In this document: positions 8,741-17,032 of the stretch, one piece after another
Numbering within the stretch: position 1 is the first letter of the stretch
Layout of the letters: every line of letters begins with the position of its first letter
Origin: Hymenobacter sp. BT559
GTDB lineage: Bacteria > Bacteroidota > Bacteroidia > Cytophagales > Hymenobacteraceae
Direction of reading: 5' to 3'
NCBI RefSeq assembly: GCF_017571525.1
Contig: NZ_JAGETY010000003.1
Span: 1-64,000, forward strand
DNA: 64,000 bases
Translations under genes and position numbers: made by a program
The notes under the pieces: model-generated
What the model was told of the DNA's origin: nothing
Database searches by the model: none
Seen by the model: the letters and a program-made list of their open reading frames with translations, nothing else

Positions 8741-10186
8741 GTGAAAAAACTAGATAAGCTGATTCTGAAGGCCTTTGCAGGGCCGTTCCTACTCACGTTT
8801 GCCGTGGTGGAGTTTATTCTGCTCACGCATACGCTGCTGAAATATCTGGACGATATTGTAGGTAAGGACCTTGGTACAGGCGTGCTCTTGCAGCTGCTGT
8901 TCTTTTTCAGCATCCTCATCGTGCCCATTTCGCTGCCACTGGCCGTGCTGTTGTCGTCGTTGATGACCTACGGCAACCTTGGCGAGCACCATGAGCTAAC
9001 GGCTATTAAGGCCTCGGGTATTGCACTCACGCGCATCCTGCGGCCGGTATGGCTGGTGAGCATGGGGCTAGCTATTACGGCCTTCTGGTTTAATGAGCGC
9101 ATCGTACCCAAAGCCAACCTGAAAGCTTATAGCTTGCTCTGGGATGTGCGCCAAAAAAAGCTGGCTCTTGATATCCGGCCGGGCGTTTTCTATAATGGCA
9201 TCCCTGGCTATACCATCAAGGTGGATAAGAAGGTAGGGCCGGAGAAAGATATCCTGATGGGCGTCATGATTTATGACCACACCCAAAAGTCGGGCAATGC
9301 CACCGTGATGCTCGCCGACTCGGGCCGCATGTTTACGCGCTTTGGCGGGCAGTACCTGGGGTTTGAGCTATTTCGCGGCCATACGTACGTAGAGCAGCCC
9401 GACGCCCAGAATCGCTCGGCGGCGTCCTTTATCAGGGAGGGCTTTAAGCGCAACGTGATAACATTCTCGCTAGCCTCCTTTAACCTCGACCGTACTAAGC
9501 AGGAATTGTTTCAGCAGAACCGCATGATGCTGAACATTCCGCAGCTGCACCACAGCGTCGATTCTATCCAGCGCATTCTGGCGCGCGAGCGCAAGTTGCT
9601 CCCCGCCCGCCTAGGCGGCTATTACACCTACTTGCGCCTTGATACGATGGGCCGGGCCCAAAATCGTAAATTGGCGCACTTGCAGGTATCGCCAGCGCGG
9701 CTAACCCCGCTCTCGGCTTCGCAGGTCGAGCAAGCGCTGAGCCGCGCCCATAACGTGCAGTCGTTTGTAACATCCTCTTCGCAGCATCTGTATGAGGTGG
9801 CGCGCGACTCGGCCGAGTTTCGCATCGAGGTCTATCGCAAGTACACGCAGTCGGTAGCGGTGCTGCTCATGTTTCTGATTGGGGCACCGCTAGGGGCCAT
9901 TATCAAGAAGGGTGGGCTAGGGGTGCCAATTCTGGTTTCTATTCTGTTTTTCATCATTTTCTACGTTTTCGATACCATGGGCTCGAAGTATGGGCGTGAC
10001 TTCGTGCTGCCGGTAGGTGTGGGCATGTGGCTATCGAATAGCATCCTGTTTCCGTTTGGCATCTTCTTTTTATACCAAGCTTACAACGATTCGGGTCTAC
10101 TGGAAATGGATTTCTGGCGGCGCCTGGCCCAGCGCCTGCCGCGCTTTCCACGCCTGCGGCAGCTAGCCACCCCAATAACCGAATAG
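8741..10186 (+). CDS. LptF/LptG-family permease (YjgP/YjgQ)
   Basis: An inner-membrane component of the Lpt ABC machine that extracts lipopolysaccharide for transport to the outer membrane. The N-terminus has the family signature (LILKAFAGPFLLTF, then LLKYLDDIVG) with three predicted membrane spans in the first 130 residues, a long periplasmic jellyroll-like segment (about 130-370), and three more spans at the C-terminus (VAVLLMFLIGAPLGAIIKKG onward). The GTG start at 8741 gives the family N-terminus (MKKLDKLIL); an in-frame TTG 13 codons upstream is not supported. Bacteroidota often scatter lptF and lptG, so I cannot say which paralogue this is. 481 residues. Confidence 0.9.
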   Translation: MKKLDKLILKAFAGPFLLTFAVVEFILLTHTLLKYLDDIVGKDLGTGVLLQLLFFFSILIVPISLPLAVLLSSLMTYGNLGEHHELTAIKASGIALTRILRPVWLVSMGLAITAFWFNERIVPKANLKAYSLLWDVRQKKLALDIRPGVFYNGIPGYTIKVDKKVGPEKDILMGVMIYDHTQKSGNATVMLADSGRMFTRFGGQYLGFELFRGHTYVEQPDAQNRSAASFIREGFKRNVITFSLASFNLDRTKQELFQQNRMMLNIPQLHHSVDSIQRILARERKLLPARLGGYYTYLRLDTMGRAQNRKLAHLQVSPARLTPLSASQVEQALSRAHNVQSFVTSSSQHLYEVARDSAEFRIEVYRKYTQSVAVLLMFLIGAPLGAIIKKGGLGVPILVSILFFIIFYVFDTMGSKYGRDFVLPVGVGMWLSNSILFPFGIFFLYQAYNDSGLLEMDFWRRLAQRLPRFPRLRQLATPITE

Positions 10187-10189
10187 GGC

Positions 10190-10220
10190 TTGGAACCCTG
10201 AGAAAAATGGCGTACCTTTG
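10190..10220 (+). promoter_or_regulatory. Bacteroidetes-type promoter and leader hairpin for rpsO
   Basis: TTG at 10190-10192, a 20-nt spacer and a perfect TAnnTTTG box (TACCTTTG, 10213-10220). Transcription would start near 10227. The leader begins with a GC hairpin (CCCCG AGGTG CGGGG at about 10227-10241), placed where S15 autoregulatory structures occur in other bacteria; that role is only a guess. Confidence 0.75.
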
Positions 10221-10292
10221 CGCCCGCCCCGAGGTGCGGGGTACGCATTTCTCTTATTTCTCATATCTAAGACGGGTTCTCCCTATCTGCCG

Positions 10293-10568
10293 ATGAAACT
10301 CTCGACCGAGGCCAAGCAGGCCATCTTCGAAAAAAACAGCCTTCAGAAAGTTACCACCGACACCGGTTCGGCCGAGTCGCAAATTGCGCTGTTCACGCAC
10401 CGCATCCAGCACCTCACGGAGCACCTGAAGACCAATAAGAAAGACCACAGCACCCGCCTGGGCTTGCTGAAACTGGTAGGTAAGCGTCGCCGCATGCTGG
10501 ATTACCTCCAGCACCGCGAAATCAACCGCTACCGTGCGATTATCAAGGAGTTGGGCATCCGCAAGTAA
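10293..10568 (+). CDS. rpsO: 30S ribosomal protein S15
   Basis: A 91-residue S15 with the standard signature (TGSAESQIALFTHRIQHLTEHL, shown in part, then LLKLVGKRRRMLDYL). It binds the central domain of 16S rRNA. The ATG at 10293 follows a leader of about 65 nt. A terminator separates it from pnp, so the classical rpsO-pnp order is kept, but most transcription probably stops between them. Confidence 0.97.
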   Translation: MKLSTEAKQAIFEKNSLQKVTTDTGSAESQIALFTHRIQHLTEHLKTNKKDHSTRLGLLKLVGKRRRMLDYLQHREINRYRAIIKELGIRK

Positions 10569-10580
10569 GCCCAACTGCTA

Positions 10581-10624
10581 AGAGTAGGGAGCCTTCCAGC
10601 GAGGGTTCCCTACTCTTTTTTTTG
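10581..10624 (+). terminator. terminator of rpsO
   Basis: Inverted repeat AGAGTAGGGA / TCCCTACTCT with a 16-nt loop, followed by eight T, 13 bp after the rpsO stop. Confidence 0.88.
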
Positions 10625-10645
10625 CCCATTGTCTGCTTTGCTTTG

Positions 10646-10732
10646 GACATGAGACGGTAGCCCCGACGCCCGCGCCGAATGGGTCGGTGCAGGCTGCTAC
10701 CGCAGCGGAATATCCGCTTTGCTGCTCATGTC
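10646..10732 (+). promoter_or_regulatory. structured leader of pnp (possible three-way junction)
   Basis: The rpsO-pnp spacer holds nested complementary segments: GACATGAG (10646-10653) with CTCATGTC (10725-10732); CGGTAGC (10655-10661) with GCTACCG (10696-10702); CCGAC (10663-10667) with GTCGG (10683-10687); and a tight hairpin GCGGA-ATA-TCCGC (10705-10717). Together they fold as an outer stem enclosing two arms and end 33 nt before the pnp ATG. In E. coli, pnp mRNA is autoregulated through RNase III cleavage of a leader stem; a similar role here is inference. Confidence 0.6.
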
Positions 10733-10765
10733 TGGTGTCTATTGTCTCTAGTCCAATTCTGTCCA

Positions 10766-12904
10766 ATGCCCGCTCCCCACGCGATTACTAAAACCCTGGC
10801 GCTGCCCGACGGCCGCCAGATTTCTATTGAAACCGGCAAGCTGGCCAAATTTACTGACGGTGCTGTTGTAGTGCGCCTCGGCGACACGATGCTGCTAGCC
10901 ACCGTAGTATCAGCCCCTAGCCAGCGCGAAGGTGTTGACTTTCTGCCGCTCTCAGTTGACTATCAGGAGAAATTCGGCTCGGCCGGTAAAATTCCCGGCT
11001 CGTTTCAGCGTCGCGAAGGCCGTTTGAGCGACTATGAAATCCTCATTTGCCGCCTCGTAGACCGCATTCTGCGGCCCATGTTCCCGAAGGACTACCACTA
11101 CGAGGTGCAGGTAATGATTAACCTCATCTCGGCCGACAAGGAGGTGCAGCCGGATGCGCTGGCCGCCCTGGCTGCCTCGGCAGCGCTGGCTATTTCGGAC
11201 ATTCCGTTTGCCGGCCCGATTTCGGAAGTGCGCGTGGCCCGTATCGATGGCCAATTCCAGATTAACCCCAAAACCAGCGACTTGGCTCGCGCCGACATGG
11301 ACCTCATTGTGGGTGCCACGGCCGACTCGGTAGCCATGGTGGAAGGTGAAATGCACGAAGTAAGCGAGGAAGAGATGGTTGCGGCCATCGCTTTCGCTCA
11401 CGAGGCTATTAAGGCTCAAGTGCAGCTTCAGAAGGACCTAGCTGAGGCTGTTGGCCGTACGGCTGACTCGCCTACTCGCGAATATCCGAAGTATGAGGAA
11501 AACGACGAACTGAAAAAGCGCGTTCACGAAGCCGTATACCAAGGTGCCTACGACGTGGCCCGCAGCGGCAACACCAGCAAAGCCGGCCGTAAGGAAGGCT
11601 TCTCGCAGGTAAAGAAGGCGTTTTTGGAGCAGCTCGTGGCCGAACAGCCCGAGTTGGATATGAAGCAGTTTAGCCGCTATTACAGCTCAGCTGAAAAGAA
11701 AGCCATCCGCGACATGATGGTGAAGGAGCGTGTGCGCCTCGACGGCCGCCAGCTTACCGAAATCCGCCCTATCTGGTCGGAAATCAACTATCTGCCCGGC
11801 GCCCACGGCTCGGCTATCTTCACCCGTGGCGAAACCCAGAGCCTGACCACGGCCACGCTCGGCACCAAGCTCGATGAGCAAATCATCGACCAGCCGTTGA
11901 CCAAGGGATTCAGCCGCTTTATGCTGCACTATAACTTCCCCGGTTTCTCGACCGGTGAGGTGAAGCCCAACCGCGGGGCTGGTCGCCGCGAAATCGGCCA
12001 CGGCAACCTGGCCGCCCGCTCGCTGAAGCGCGTGCTGCCGCCCGAAGACGAGAACCCCTATACCATTCGCATCGTGTCGGACATTCTGGAGTCGAACGGC
12101 TCTAGCTCGATGGCTACCGTATGCGCGGGCTCGCTAGCCCTCATGGATGCCGGCGTGAAGGTGCGTGCCGCCGTAGCCGGTATTGCTATGGGCCTCGTGC
12201 AAGACAAGGAAACCGGTGAGTACGCCGTGCTTTCGGACATCTTGGGCGATGAGGACCACCTCGGCGATATGGACTTTAAAGTGACGGGCACGGAGAAAGG
12301 CATTTGCGCCTGCCAGATGGACATTAAAATCCAGGGCTTGAGCAATGAAATCCTGACTGCCGCGCTGCACCAGGCCCGCGAAGGCCGCCTGCACATCCTG
12401 CGTGAGATGGCTAAGACCATCGCTGCGCCAGCTCCCGAGCTGAAAGCGCACACGCCGCGCTCGCACAAGATGCTGATTGACAAGGAGTTTATCGGCGCCG
12501 TAATCGGGCCAGGTGGCAAAGTAATTCAGCAGATTCAGAAGGACACCAACGCCACGGTGATTATCGAGGAGAAGGACGAGAAGGGTCACGTAAGCATCTA
12601 CGCCTCTAACCAGACGGATATGCAGGGCGCTATCGACCGCATCCGGGCTATCGCGGCGCAGCCCGAAGTGGGCGAAACCTACAAAGGCAAAGTGCGCAGC
12701 ATTCAGCCCTACGGCGCGTTCGTGGAGATTATGCCGGGTAAAGATGGCCTGCTGCACATTTCGGAGGTGACCCATGAGCGCATTGCGTCGCTCGAAGGAG
12801 TACTCGAAGTAGGCCAGGAAATCGACGTGAAGCTGGTAGATATCGACAAGAAAACCGGTAAGTACCGCCTCTCGCGCAAAGCACTGCTCGAAAAGCAGGC
12901 GTAA
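10766..12904 (+). CDS. pnp: polyribonucleotide nucleotidyltransferase (PNPase)
   Basis: A phosphorolytic 3'-5' exoribonuclease of the RNA decay machinery, 712 residues. Two RNase PH domains are visible (first near 10-150; second from about 320, with [19 protein letters not shown] and the active-site region [12 protein letters not shown]), joined by an all-helical linker. A KH domain ([16 protein letters not shown]) and an S1 domain ([20 protein letters not shown]) follow. I chose the ATG at 10766, which gives the usual compact N-terminus; an upstream in-frame start at 10679 would translate the structured leader. Followed by a long stem-loop. Confidence 0.97.
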   Translation: MPAPHAITKTLALPDGRQISIETGKLAKFTDGAVVVRLGDTMLLATVVSAPSQREGVDFLPLSVDYQEKFGSAGKIPGSFQRREGRLSDYEILICRLVDRILRPMFPKDYHYEVQVMINLISADKEVQPDALAALAASAALAISDIPFAGPISEVRVARIDGQFQINPKTSDLARADMDLIVGATADSVAMVEGEMHEVSEEEMVAAIAFAHEAIKAQVQLQKDLAEAVGRTADSPTREYPKYEENDELKKRVHEAVYQGAYDVARSGNTSKAGRKEGFSQVKKAFLEQLVAEQPELDMKQFSRYYSSAEKKAIRDMMVKERVRLDGRQLTEIRPIWSEINYLPGAHGSAIFTRGETQSLTTATLGTKLDEQIIDQPLTKGFSRFMLHYNFPGFSTGEVKPNRGAGRREIGHGNLAARSLKRVLPPEDENPYTIRIVSDILESNGSSSMATVCAGSLALMDAGVKVRAAVAGIAMGLVQDKETGEYAVLSDILGDEDHLGDMDFKVTGTEKGICACQMDIKIQGLSNEILTAALHQAREGRLHILREMAKTIAAPAPELKAHTPRSHKMLIDKEFIGAVIGPGGKVIQQIQKDTNATVIIEEKDEKGHVSIYASNQTDMQGAIDRIRAIAAQPEVGETYKGKVRSIQPYGAFVEIMPGKDGLLHISEVTHERIASLEGVLEVGQEIDVKLVDIDKKTGKYRLSRKALLEKQA

Positions 12905-12911
12905 TTTTTGC

Positions 12912-12976
12912 GCAACCCTGCACGCAAGCCAGCCGGTGATTTTTAATCCTGTTGGCTGGCTCCCGTGCAGGGTTGC
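12912..12976 (+). terminator. long stem-loop after pnp
   Basis: A perfect 13-bp outer stem (GCAACCCTGCACG / CGTGCAGGGTTGC) with an inner 7-bp stem (GCCAGCC / GGCTGGC). There is no T-run, so it is either a weak terminator or a 3'-end protecting structure. Confidence 0.6.
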
Positions 12977-13100
12977 CAAATGGCCGAAAAGAACTTTAGC
13001 GCGTATAGCCTTGTTGTTTTCGGTCGTATTAGCAGCACAACTGCTAGCCTATTATCTTCCGAATAACTTCTTTAGAACTACCTAGTTAGCGCCGTTACCG

Positions 13101-13964
13101 ATGAGACAGCTAAAAATCAGCAAGCAGATTACTAACCGCGAAAGCCAGTCGCTGGATAAATATCTCCAGGAGATTGGCAAAGTGGACCTGCTGACGCCCG
13201 ACGAGGAGGTGACGCTGGCGCAGCGCATCCGCGATGGCGACCAGAAAGCGCTCGAAAAATTGACTAAAGCCAACCTGCGCTTCGTTGTGTCGGTGGCTAA
13301 ACAATATCAGAACCAAGGCCTTAGCCTGGGCGACCTCATCAATGAGGGCAACCTGGGCCTTATCAAAGCGGCTAAGCGTTTTGACGAAACCCGTGGTTTT
13401 AAATTTATCTCCTACGCCGTATGGTGGATTCGCCAGAGCATTCTGCAGGCCCTGGCCGAGCAGAGCCGCATTGTGCGCTTGCCCCTGAATCGGGTAGGCT
13501 CGCTGAATAAAATCAGCAAGTCGTTCTCGGAGCTGGAGCAAAAATTTGAGCGCGAGCCCTCGCCTGAAGAAATTGCTGAGGTGCTGGAGCTTACGACCTC
13601 GGAAGTAGTTGATACGCTCAAGATTTCGGGCCGCCACGTATCGGTTGACGCACCGTTTGTGCAAGGCGAAGAAAACCGTTTGCTCGACGTGCTCGAAAAC
13701 GAAGACGAGGAAACCCCTGATTCGGGCCTGATGAACGACTCGCTGCGCAAAGAAGTGCAACGGGCGCTCTCAACCCTGACCAAGCGCGAGGCCGATGTGA
13801 TTACGCTTTATTTCGGCTTGAATGGCGAAGCTGCCCTCACTTTGGAGGAAATTGGCGAGAAGTTTAACCTGACCCGCGAGCGGGTGCGTCAGATAAAGGA
13901 GAAAGCTATTCGCCGCCTGCGTCACACGTCGCGTTCGAAGGCGCTGAAGCCGTATTTGGGCTAA
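13101..13964 (+). CDS. rpoD: primary RNA polymerase sigma factor (sigma-70 family)
   Basis: The housekeeping sigma factor in Bacteroidetes form: 287 residues without the N-terminal region 1.1 found in E. coli RpoD. Region 1.2 ([20 protein letters not shown]), region 2 ([20 protein letters not shown], then [14 protein letters not shown]), region 3 and region 4 with the helix-turn-helix ([20 protein letters not shown]) are intact. This sigma recognises the TTTG / TAnnTTTG promoters seen elsewhere in the window. Monocistronic, with a terminator directly after it. Confidence 0.95.
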   Translation: MRQLKISKQITNRESQSLDKYLQEIGKVDLLTPDEEVTLAQRIRDGDQKALEKLTKANLRFVVSVAKQYQNQGLSLGDLINEGNLGLIKAAKRFDETRGFKFISYAVWWIRQSILQALAEQSRIVRLPLNRVGSLNKISKSFSELEQKFEREPSPEEIAEVLELTTSEVVDTLKISGRHVSVDAPFVQGEENRLLDVLENEDEETPDSGLMNDSLRKEVQRALSTLTKREADVITLYFGLNGEAALTLEEIGEKFNLTRERVRQIKEKAIRRLRHTSRSKALKPYLG

Positions 13965-13988
13965 TTTTACTTAAATTTGCTGGCTGAA

Positions 13989-14016
13989 AACCCCGACCGT
14001 GAGGTTGGGGTTTTTT
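13989..14016 (+). terminator. terminator of rpoD
   Basis: AACCCCGACC / GGTTGGGGTT stem (one G:U pair) with a 4-nt loop and six T, 25 bp after the rpoD stop. Confidence 0.85.
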
Positions 14017-14090
14017 GTAGGGTAAGCTTGTGCTTGCTCTACTTCAACTATTCGCTGTTACGAAAAGGTAAGCTTGCGCTTATCCTACAC

Positions 14091-15023
14091 ATGGAACACA
14101 TTCATTGCCTGATTATCGGGTCGGGTCCGGCTGGTTATACGGCTGCTATTTATGCCGCGCGGGCGGGCTTAAAACCGGTAATGTACATGGGCTTACAGCC
14201 CGGCGGTCAGTTAACTATCACCAACGATGTAGAAAACTTTCCGGGTTATCCTGATGGGGTAATGGGCCCGGAAATGATGGAAGACCTGAAAAAGCAGGCC
14301 GAACGATTTGGCACTGACATCCGGTATGGTATCGCTACGAAAGTAGATTTTTCGGGCCATCCTCATAAAGTGACAGTTGACGAAATAACTGAGCTGACGG
14401 CCGACGCCGTCATTATCGCTACCGGCGCTTCGGCCAAGTGGCTAGGGCTCCCTTCGGAGGCGCGTCTCAATGGCTCGGGTGTATCGGCCTGCGCGGTGTG
14501 CGACGGCTTTTTCTACCGCGGCAAGGAAGTCGCCATTGTAGGTGCCGGCGACACGGCGGCCGAGGAAGCTAACTATCTCGCCAACCTGTGCTCTAAAGTA
14601 TATATGCTGGTGCGCAAGGACGCTATGCGCGCTTCCAAGATTATGCAGCAGCGCGTGCTGGCTAACCCCAAGATTGAGGTGCTGTTTGACACGGCTACTG
14701 ATGAGATTCTGGGCGAGCATGCCGTAGAAGGCGTGCGGGTGAAGAACCTGGTGACGCACGAAACCCGCGAGATTCCCGTTCATGGGTTCTTCGTGGCGAT
14801 TGGCCACGAGCCGAACTCCAAGATTTTCCAGGATTATCTGCACCACGACGAGCAGGGCTACCTCAAAACCTTGCCTGGCACCGCCAAAACCAACGTGGAT
14901 GGCGTGTTTGCCTGCGGCGACGTGCAGGACTTTACCTACCGCCAGGCCGTAACGGCCGCTGGCTCGGGCTGCATGGCCGCCCTCGATGCGGAGCGCTACC
15001 TGGCTGGCCTGCAGCAGGGCTAG
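14091..15023 (+). CDS. trxB: thioredoxin-disulfide reductase
   Basis: An NADPH-dependent flavoenzyme that keeps thioredoxin reduced. It has an FAD-binding GSGPAGYTAAIYAARAG motif at 11-27, the redox CAVC pair at Cys134/Cys137, the NADPH-binding GAGDTAAEEA motif and the C-terminal FAD motif (GVFACGDV). I chose the ATG at 14091, which starts directly at the first Rossmann strand; upstream in-frame codons from 13977 overlap the rpoD terminator. 310 residues, typical length. Confidence 0.96.
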   Translation: MEHIHCLIIGSGPAGYTAAIYAARAGLKPVMYMGLQPGGQLTITNDVENFPGYPDGVMGPEMMEDLKKQAERFGTDIRYGIATKVDFSGHPHKVTVDEITELTADAVIIATGASAKWLGLPSEARLNGSGVSACAVCDGFFYRGKEVAIVGAGDTAAEEANYLANLCSKVYMLVRKDAMRASKIMQQRVLANPKIEVLFDTATDEILGEHAVEGVRVKNLVTHETREIPVHGFFVAIGHEPNSKIFQDYLHHDEQGYLKTLPGTAKTNVDGVFACGDVQDFTYRQAVTAAGSGCMAALDAERYLAGLQQG

Positions 15024-15079
15024 CGAGCCGGTTTGCAGCCAGTGACGCAGGTTCGGCGACCTTGTTTTTGCTAACGTTC

Positions 15080-15117
15080 GGCAGTGGTTTGTGAAGCAAG
15101 CCACTGCCGTCATTTTT
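15080..15117 (+). terminator. terminator of trxB
   Basis: Inverted repeat GGCAGTGG / CCACTGCC with a 13-nt loop, followed by CGTCATTTTT. It overlaps the first candidate TTG start of the next gene, which argues for the later TTG. Confidence 0.8.
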
Positions 15118-16237
15118 GGCTCCGTTGACTTTTCCCAAATTCCTTTTTCGTTTGCCCGCGTTGTGGCTGCTGCTAGCCTGCTGGCTAGGGGTGGGGACGC
15201 CCGTGCAGGCACAGCGCCGCAAAAAAACGCCCGCTCCCAAAGCCAAGGCAGGCTCCCCGCGCAACCGTGACTTCTTCCGCATACGCACGCCTAAGATGCG
15301 CTATGTGAAGCCGGATACAACCACTATTATCGAAACGGAGGACCTGCCCGACGACCGCTCCGACGCCGCCAAATCAATATTTAATCCGGCCCGTAAGCTC
15401 AGCATTGTGAGTGAGGATACAACCACGCTCAATGAGGGCGGGCAGGAGATTGTGGAGATGTCGGACGAGGTGCTTATCGACTCCTCGTGGGTGAAAGTAG
15501 CGGGCTACTACGCCATCTGGGACACGCACAACATCAACCCCTATCGGGTAGATGGCCGGCGCATTCGCGACACGCTCACCCTGCATTTAGTAGACCCGGC
15601 CCGGCAGCATTTTGCCAAAATGCCGCTCTCCACTACGCCTATCACTTCAGGCTTTACCTTTCGGTGGGGGCGCTGGCACTTTGGCGTAGACCTCGACCTG
15701 GATACCGGCGACTCGGTGCGGGCAGCCTTCGACGGGGTTATCCGCATCAGCAAGTGGGACGGTGGCGGCTATGGCAACTACCTGCTGGTGCGCCACTACA
15801 ACGGTTTGGAAACCCTCTATGGGCACTTAAGCAAGCCGCTGGTGCCAGTGGGCACCTTCGTGAAGGCTGGGCAGGTAATTGGGCTAGGAGGCAGTACGGG
15901 GCGCAGCACGGGCTCGCACCTGCACTTTGAAGTGCGCTACGAAGGCAATCCAATAAACCCTACCTACGTGTACGACTTCCCCGACTACAAGCTGCGGGGC
16001 GAGACGTTTACGATAACCTCGGCGCTGTTTAATTACTATAGCCGGGCGCTGCACCGGGGCAGCCGGAGCCGGGGCGAGCCTACGGCTGCGCGCCAAGTGG
16101 CGACGCATAAAATCCGACAGGGCGATACGCTTTCGGAGATTGCTGACCGCTATGGCGTGCGCGTTAGTACGCTCAAACGTTTGAACCCTAGCCTGCATGG
16201 CAAGTTGCAGCCGGGTAAAAAGCTTCGGGTTAAATAA
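15116..16237 (+). CDS. M23-family peptidoglycan endopeptidase with LysM domain
   Basis: An exported cell-wall hydrolase of about 370 residues. It has an N-terminal signal peptide ending near QAQ (residues 1-33), a basic and disordered stretch, a lasso-like linker, and an M23/LytM peptidase domain (about 180-295) with the zinc motifs HFGVDLD and HLHFEV. A C-terminal LysM repeat (about 327-373; HKIRQGDTLSEIADRYGV) binds peptidoglycan. There is no ATG near the start: TTG at 15116 lies inside the trxB terminator T-run, and TTG at 15125 is three codons later and gives an equally good signal peptide. It probably cleaves peptide crosslinks during growth or division. Followed closely by bshB1. Confidence 0.88.
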   Translation: MAPLTFPKFLFRLPALWLLLACWLGVGTPVQAQRRKKTPAPKAKAGSPRNRDFFRIRTPKMRYVKPDTTTIIETEDLPDDRSDAAKSIFNPARKLSIVSEDTTTLNEGGQEIVEMSDEVLIDSSWVKVAGYYAIWDTHNINPYRVDGRRIRDTLTLHLVDPARQHFAKMPLSTTPITSGFTFRWGRWHFGVDLDLDTGDSVRAAFDGVIRISKWDGGGYGNYLLVRHYNGLETLYGHLSKPLVPVGTFVKAGQVIGLGGSTGRSTGSHLHFEVRYEGNPINPTYVYDFPDYKLRGETFTITSALFNYYSRALHRGSRSRGEPTAARQVATHKIRQGDTLSEIADRYGVRVSTLKRLNPSLHGKLQPGKKLRVK

Positions 16238-16252
16238 TTCTGCACTACTGTG

Positions 16253-16978
16253 ATGAAGCTTGATATTCTGGCCCTAGGGGCCCACCCCGATGATGTAGAG
16301 ATGTCGTGCTCGGGCACGTTGCTGGCTGCGGTAGCAGCGGGCAAGAAGGTAGGTATCGTTGATTTTACCCGTGGTGAGCTAGGCACGCGCGGCACCCCCG
16401 AAACCCGGGCAGCTGAGTCAGAAGCGGCCAGCAAGATTTTGCAGCTCAGCGTGCGCGAAAATCTAGGCTTGCCCGATGGTTTTTTTAAGAACGACCGTGA
16501 GCATCAGCTGCCGCTTATTGCGGCCATCCGGCGCTACCAGCCCGAGATTGTGCTCTGCAACGCCATCGCCGACCGCCACCCCGACCACGGCCGCGGCGCG
16601 CAGCTCGCTACCGACGCCTGCTTTTTGAGTGGCCTGCGCATGATAGAAACGCTAGGGGAGGATGGCCAGCCGCAGGCGGCCTGGCGCCCCAAGCACGTGT
16701 ATCACTACATCCAGGACCGCCAGATTCCGGCCGATTTTGTGGTGGATATTACACCTTATTGGCAGGGTAAATGGGCTAGTATCAACGCCTATAGTACGCA
16801 GTTTTTCAATAAAAATGCCGACCCTGCGGCCCCGCAGACCTACCTCTCGGGCCAGACGTTTTCGCACTTCATGGAAGCGCGAGCCCGCGAGTTTGGCCAT
16901 TTGATAGGCGTGGAGTTTGGGGAAGGCTACACCGTGCAACGGCCAATTGGCATCAAGGAATTGGGTGATTTAATTTAG
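16253..16978 (+). CDS. bshB1: bacillithiol biosynthesis deacetylase BshB1
   Basis: PIG-L/LmbE-type zinc deacetylase that removes acetyl from GlcNAc-malate in bacillithiol synthesis. Zinc and catalytic motifs are visible: AHPDD near residue 11 and HPDHGRGA near 109. The region FTRGELGTRGT and the C-terminus (SHFMEARAREFGHLIGVEFGEGY) are characteristic of the BshB1 subfamily rather than other PIG-L enzymes. ATG at 16253; a GTG one codon earlier is also possible. It is 15 bp after the M23 gene, so probably co-transcribed, and ends at a bidirectional terminator shared with kup. Confidence 0.9.
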   Translation: MKLDILALGAHPDDVEMSCSGTLLAAVAAGKKVGIVDFTRGELGTRGTPETRAAESEAASKILQLSVRENLGLPDGFFKNDREHQLPLIAAIRRYQPEIVLCNAIADRHPDHGRGAQLATDACFLSGLRMIETLGEDGQPQAAWRPKHVYHYIQDRQIPADFVVDITPYWQGKWASINAYSTQFFNKNADPAAPQTYLSGQTFSHFMEARAREFGHLIGVEFGEGYTVQRPIGIKELGDLI

Positions 16979-16995
16979 ACAAGACTTCTGCAATC

Positions 16996-17030
16996 AAAAA
17001 GGCCGTCATGCTTAGCATGACGGCCTTTTT
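16996..17030. terminator. bidirectional terminator between bshB1 and kup
   Basis: An almost uninterrupted palindrome, AAAAAGGCCGTCATGC ... GCATGACGGCCTTTTT, with A-run and T-run on each side, placed between two convergent genes. The core CCGTCATGC recurs in the terminator at 35676. Confidence 0.9.
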
Positions 17031-17032
17031 AC

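Noticed and set aside
12134..12979. A 281-codon minus-strand frame opposite pnp
   Set aside because: Antisense to conserved KH/S1 sequence of pnp; no recognisable domain.
13955..13979. TTTG ... TAAATTTG as a trxB promoter
   Set aside because: The -7 box fits, but the spacer is only 13 nt and the site precedes the rpoD terminator, so it would be terminated at once.
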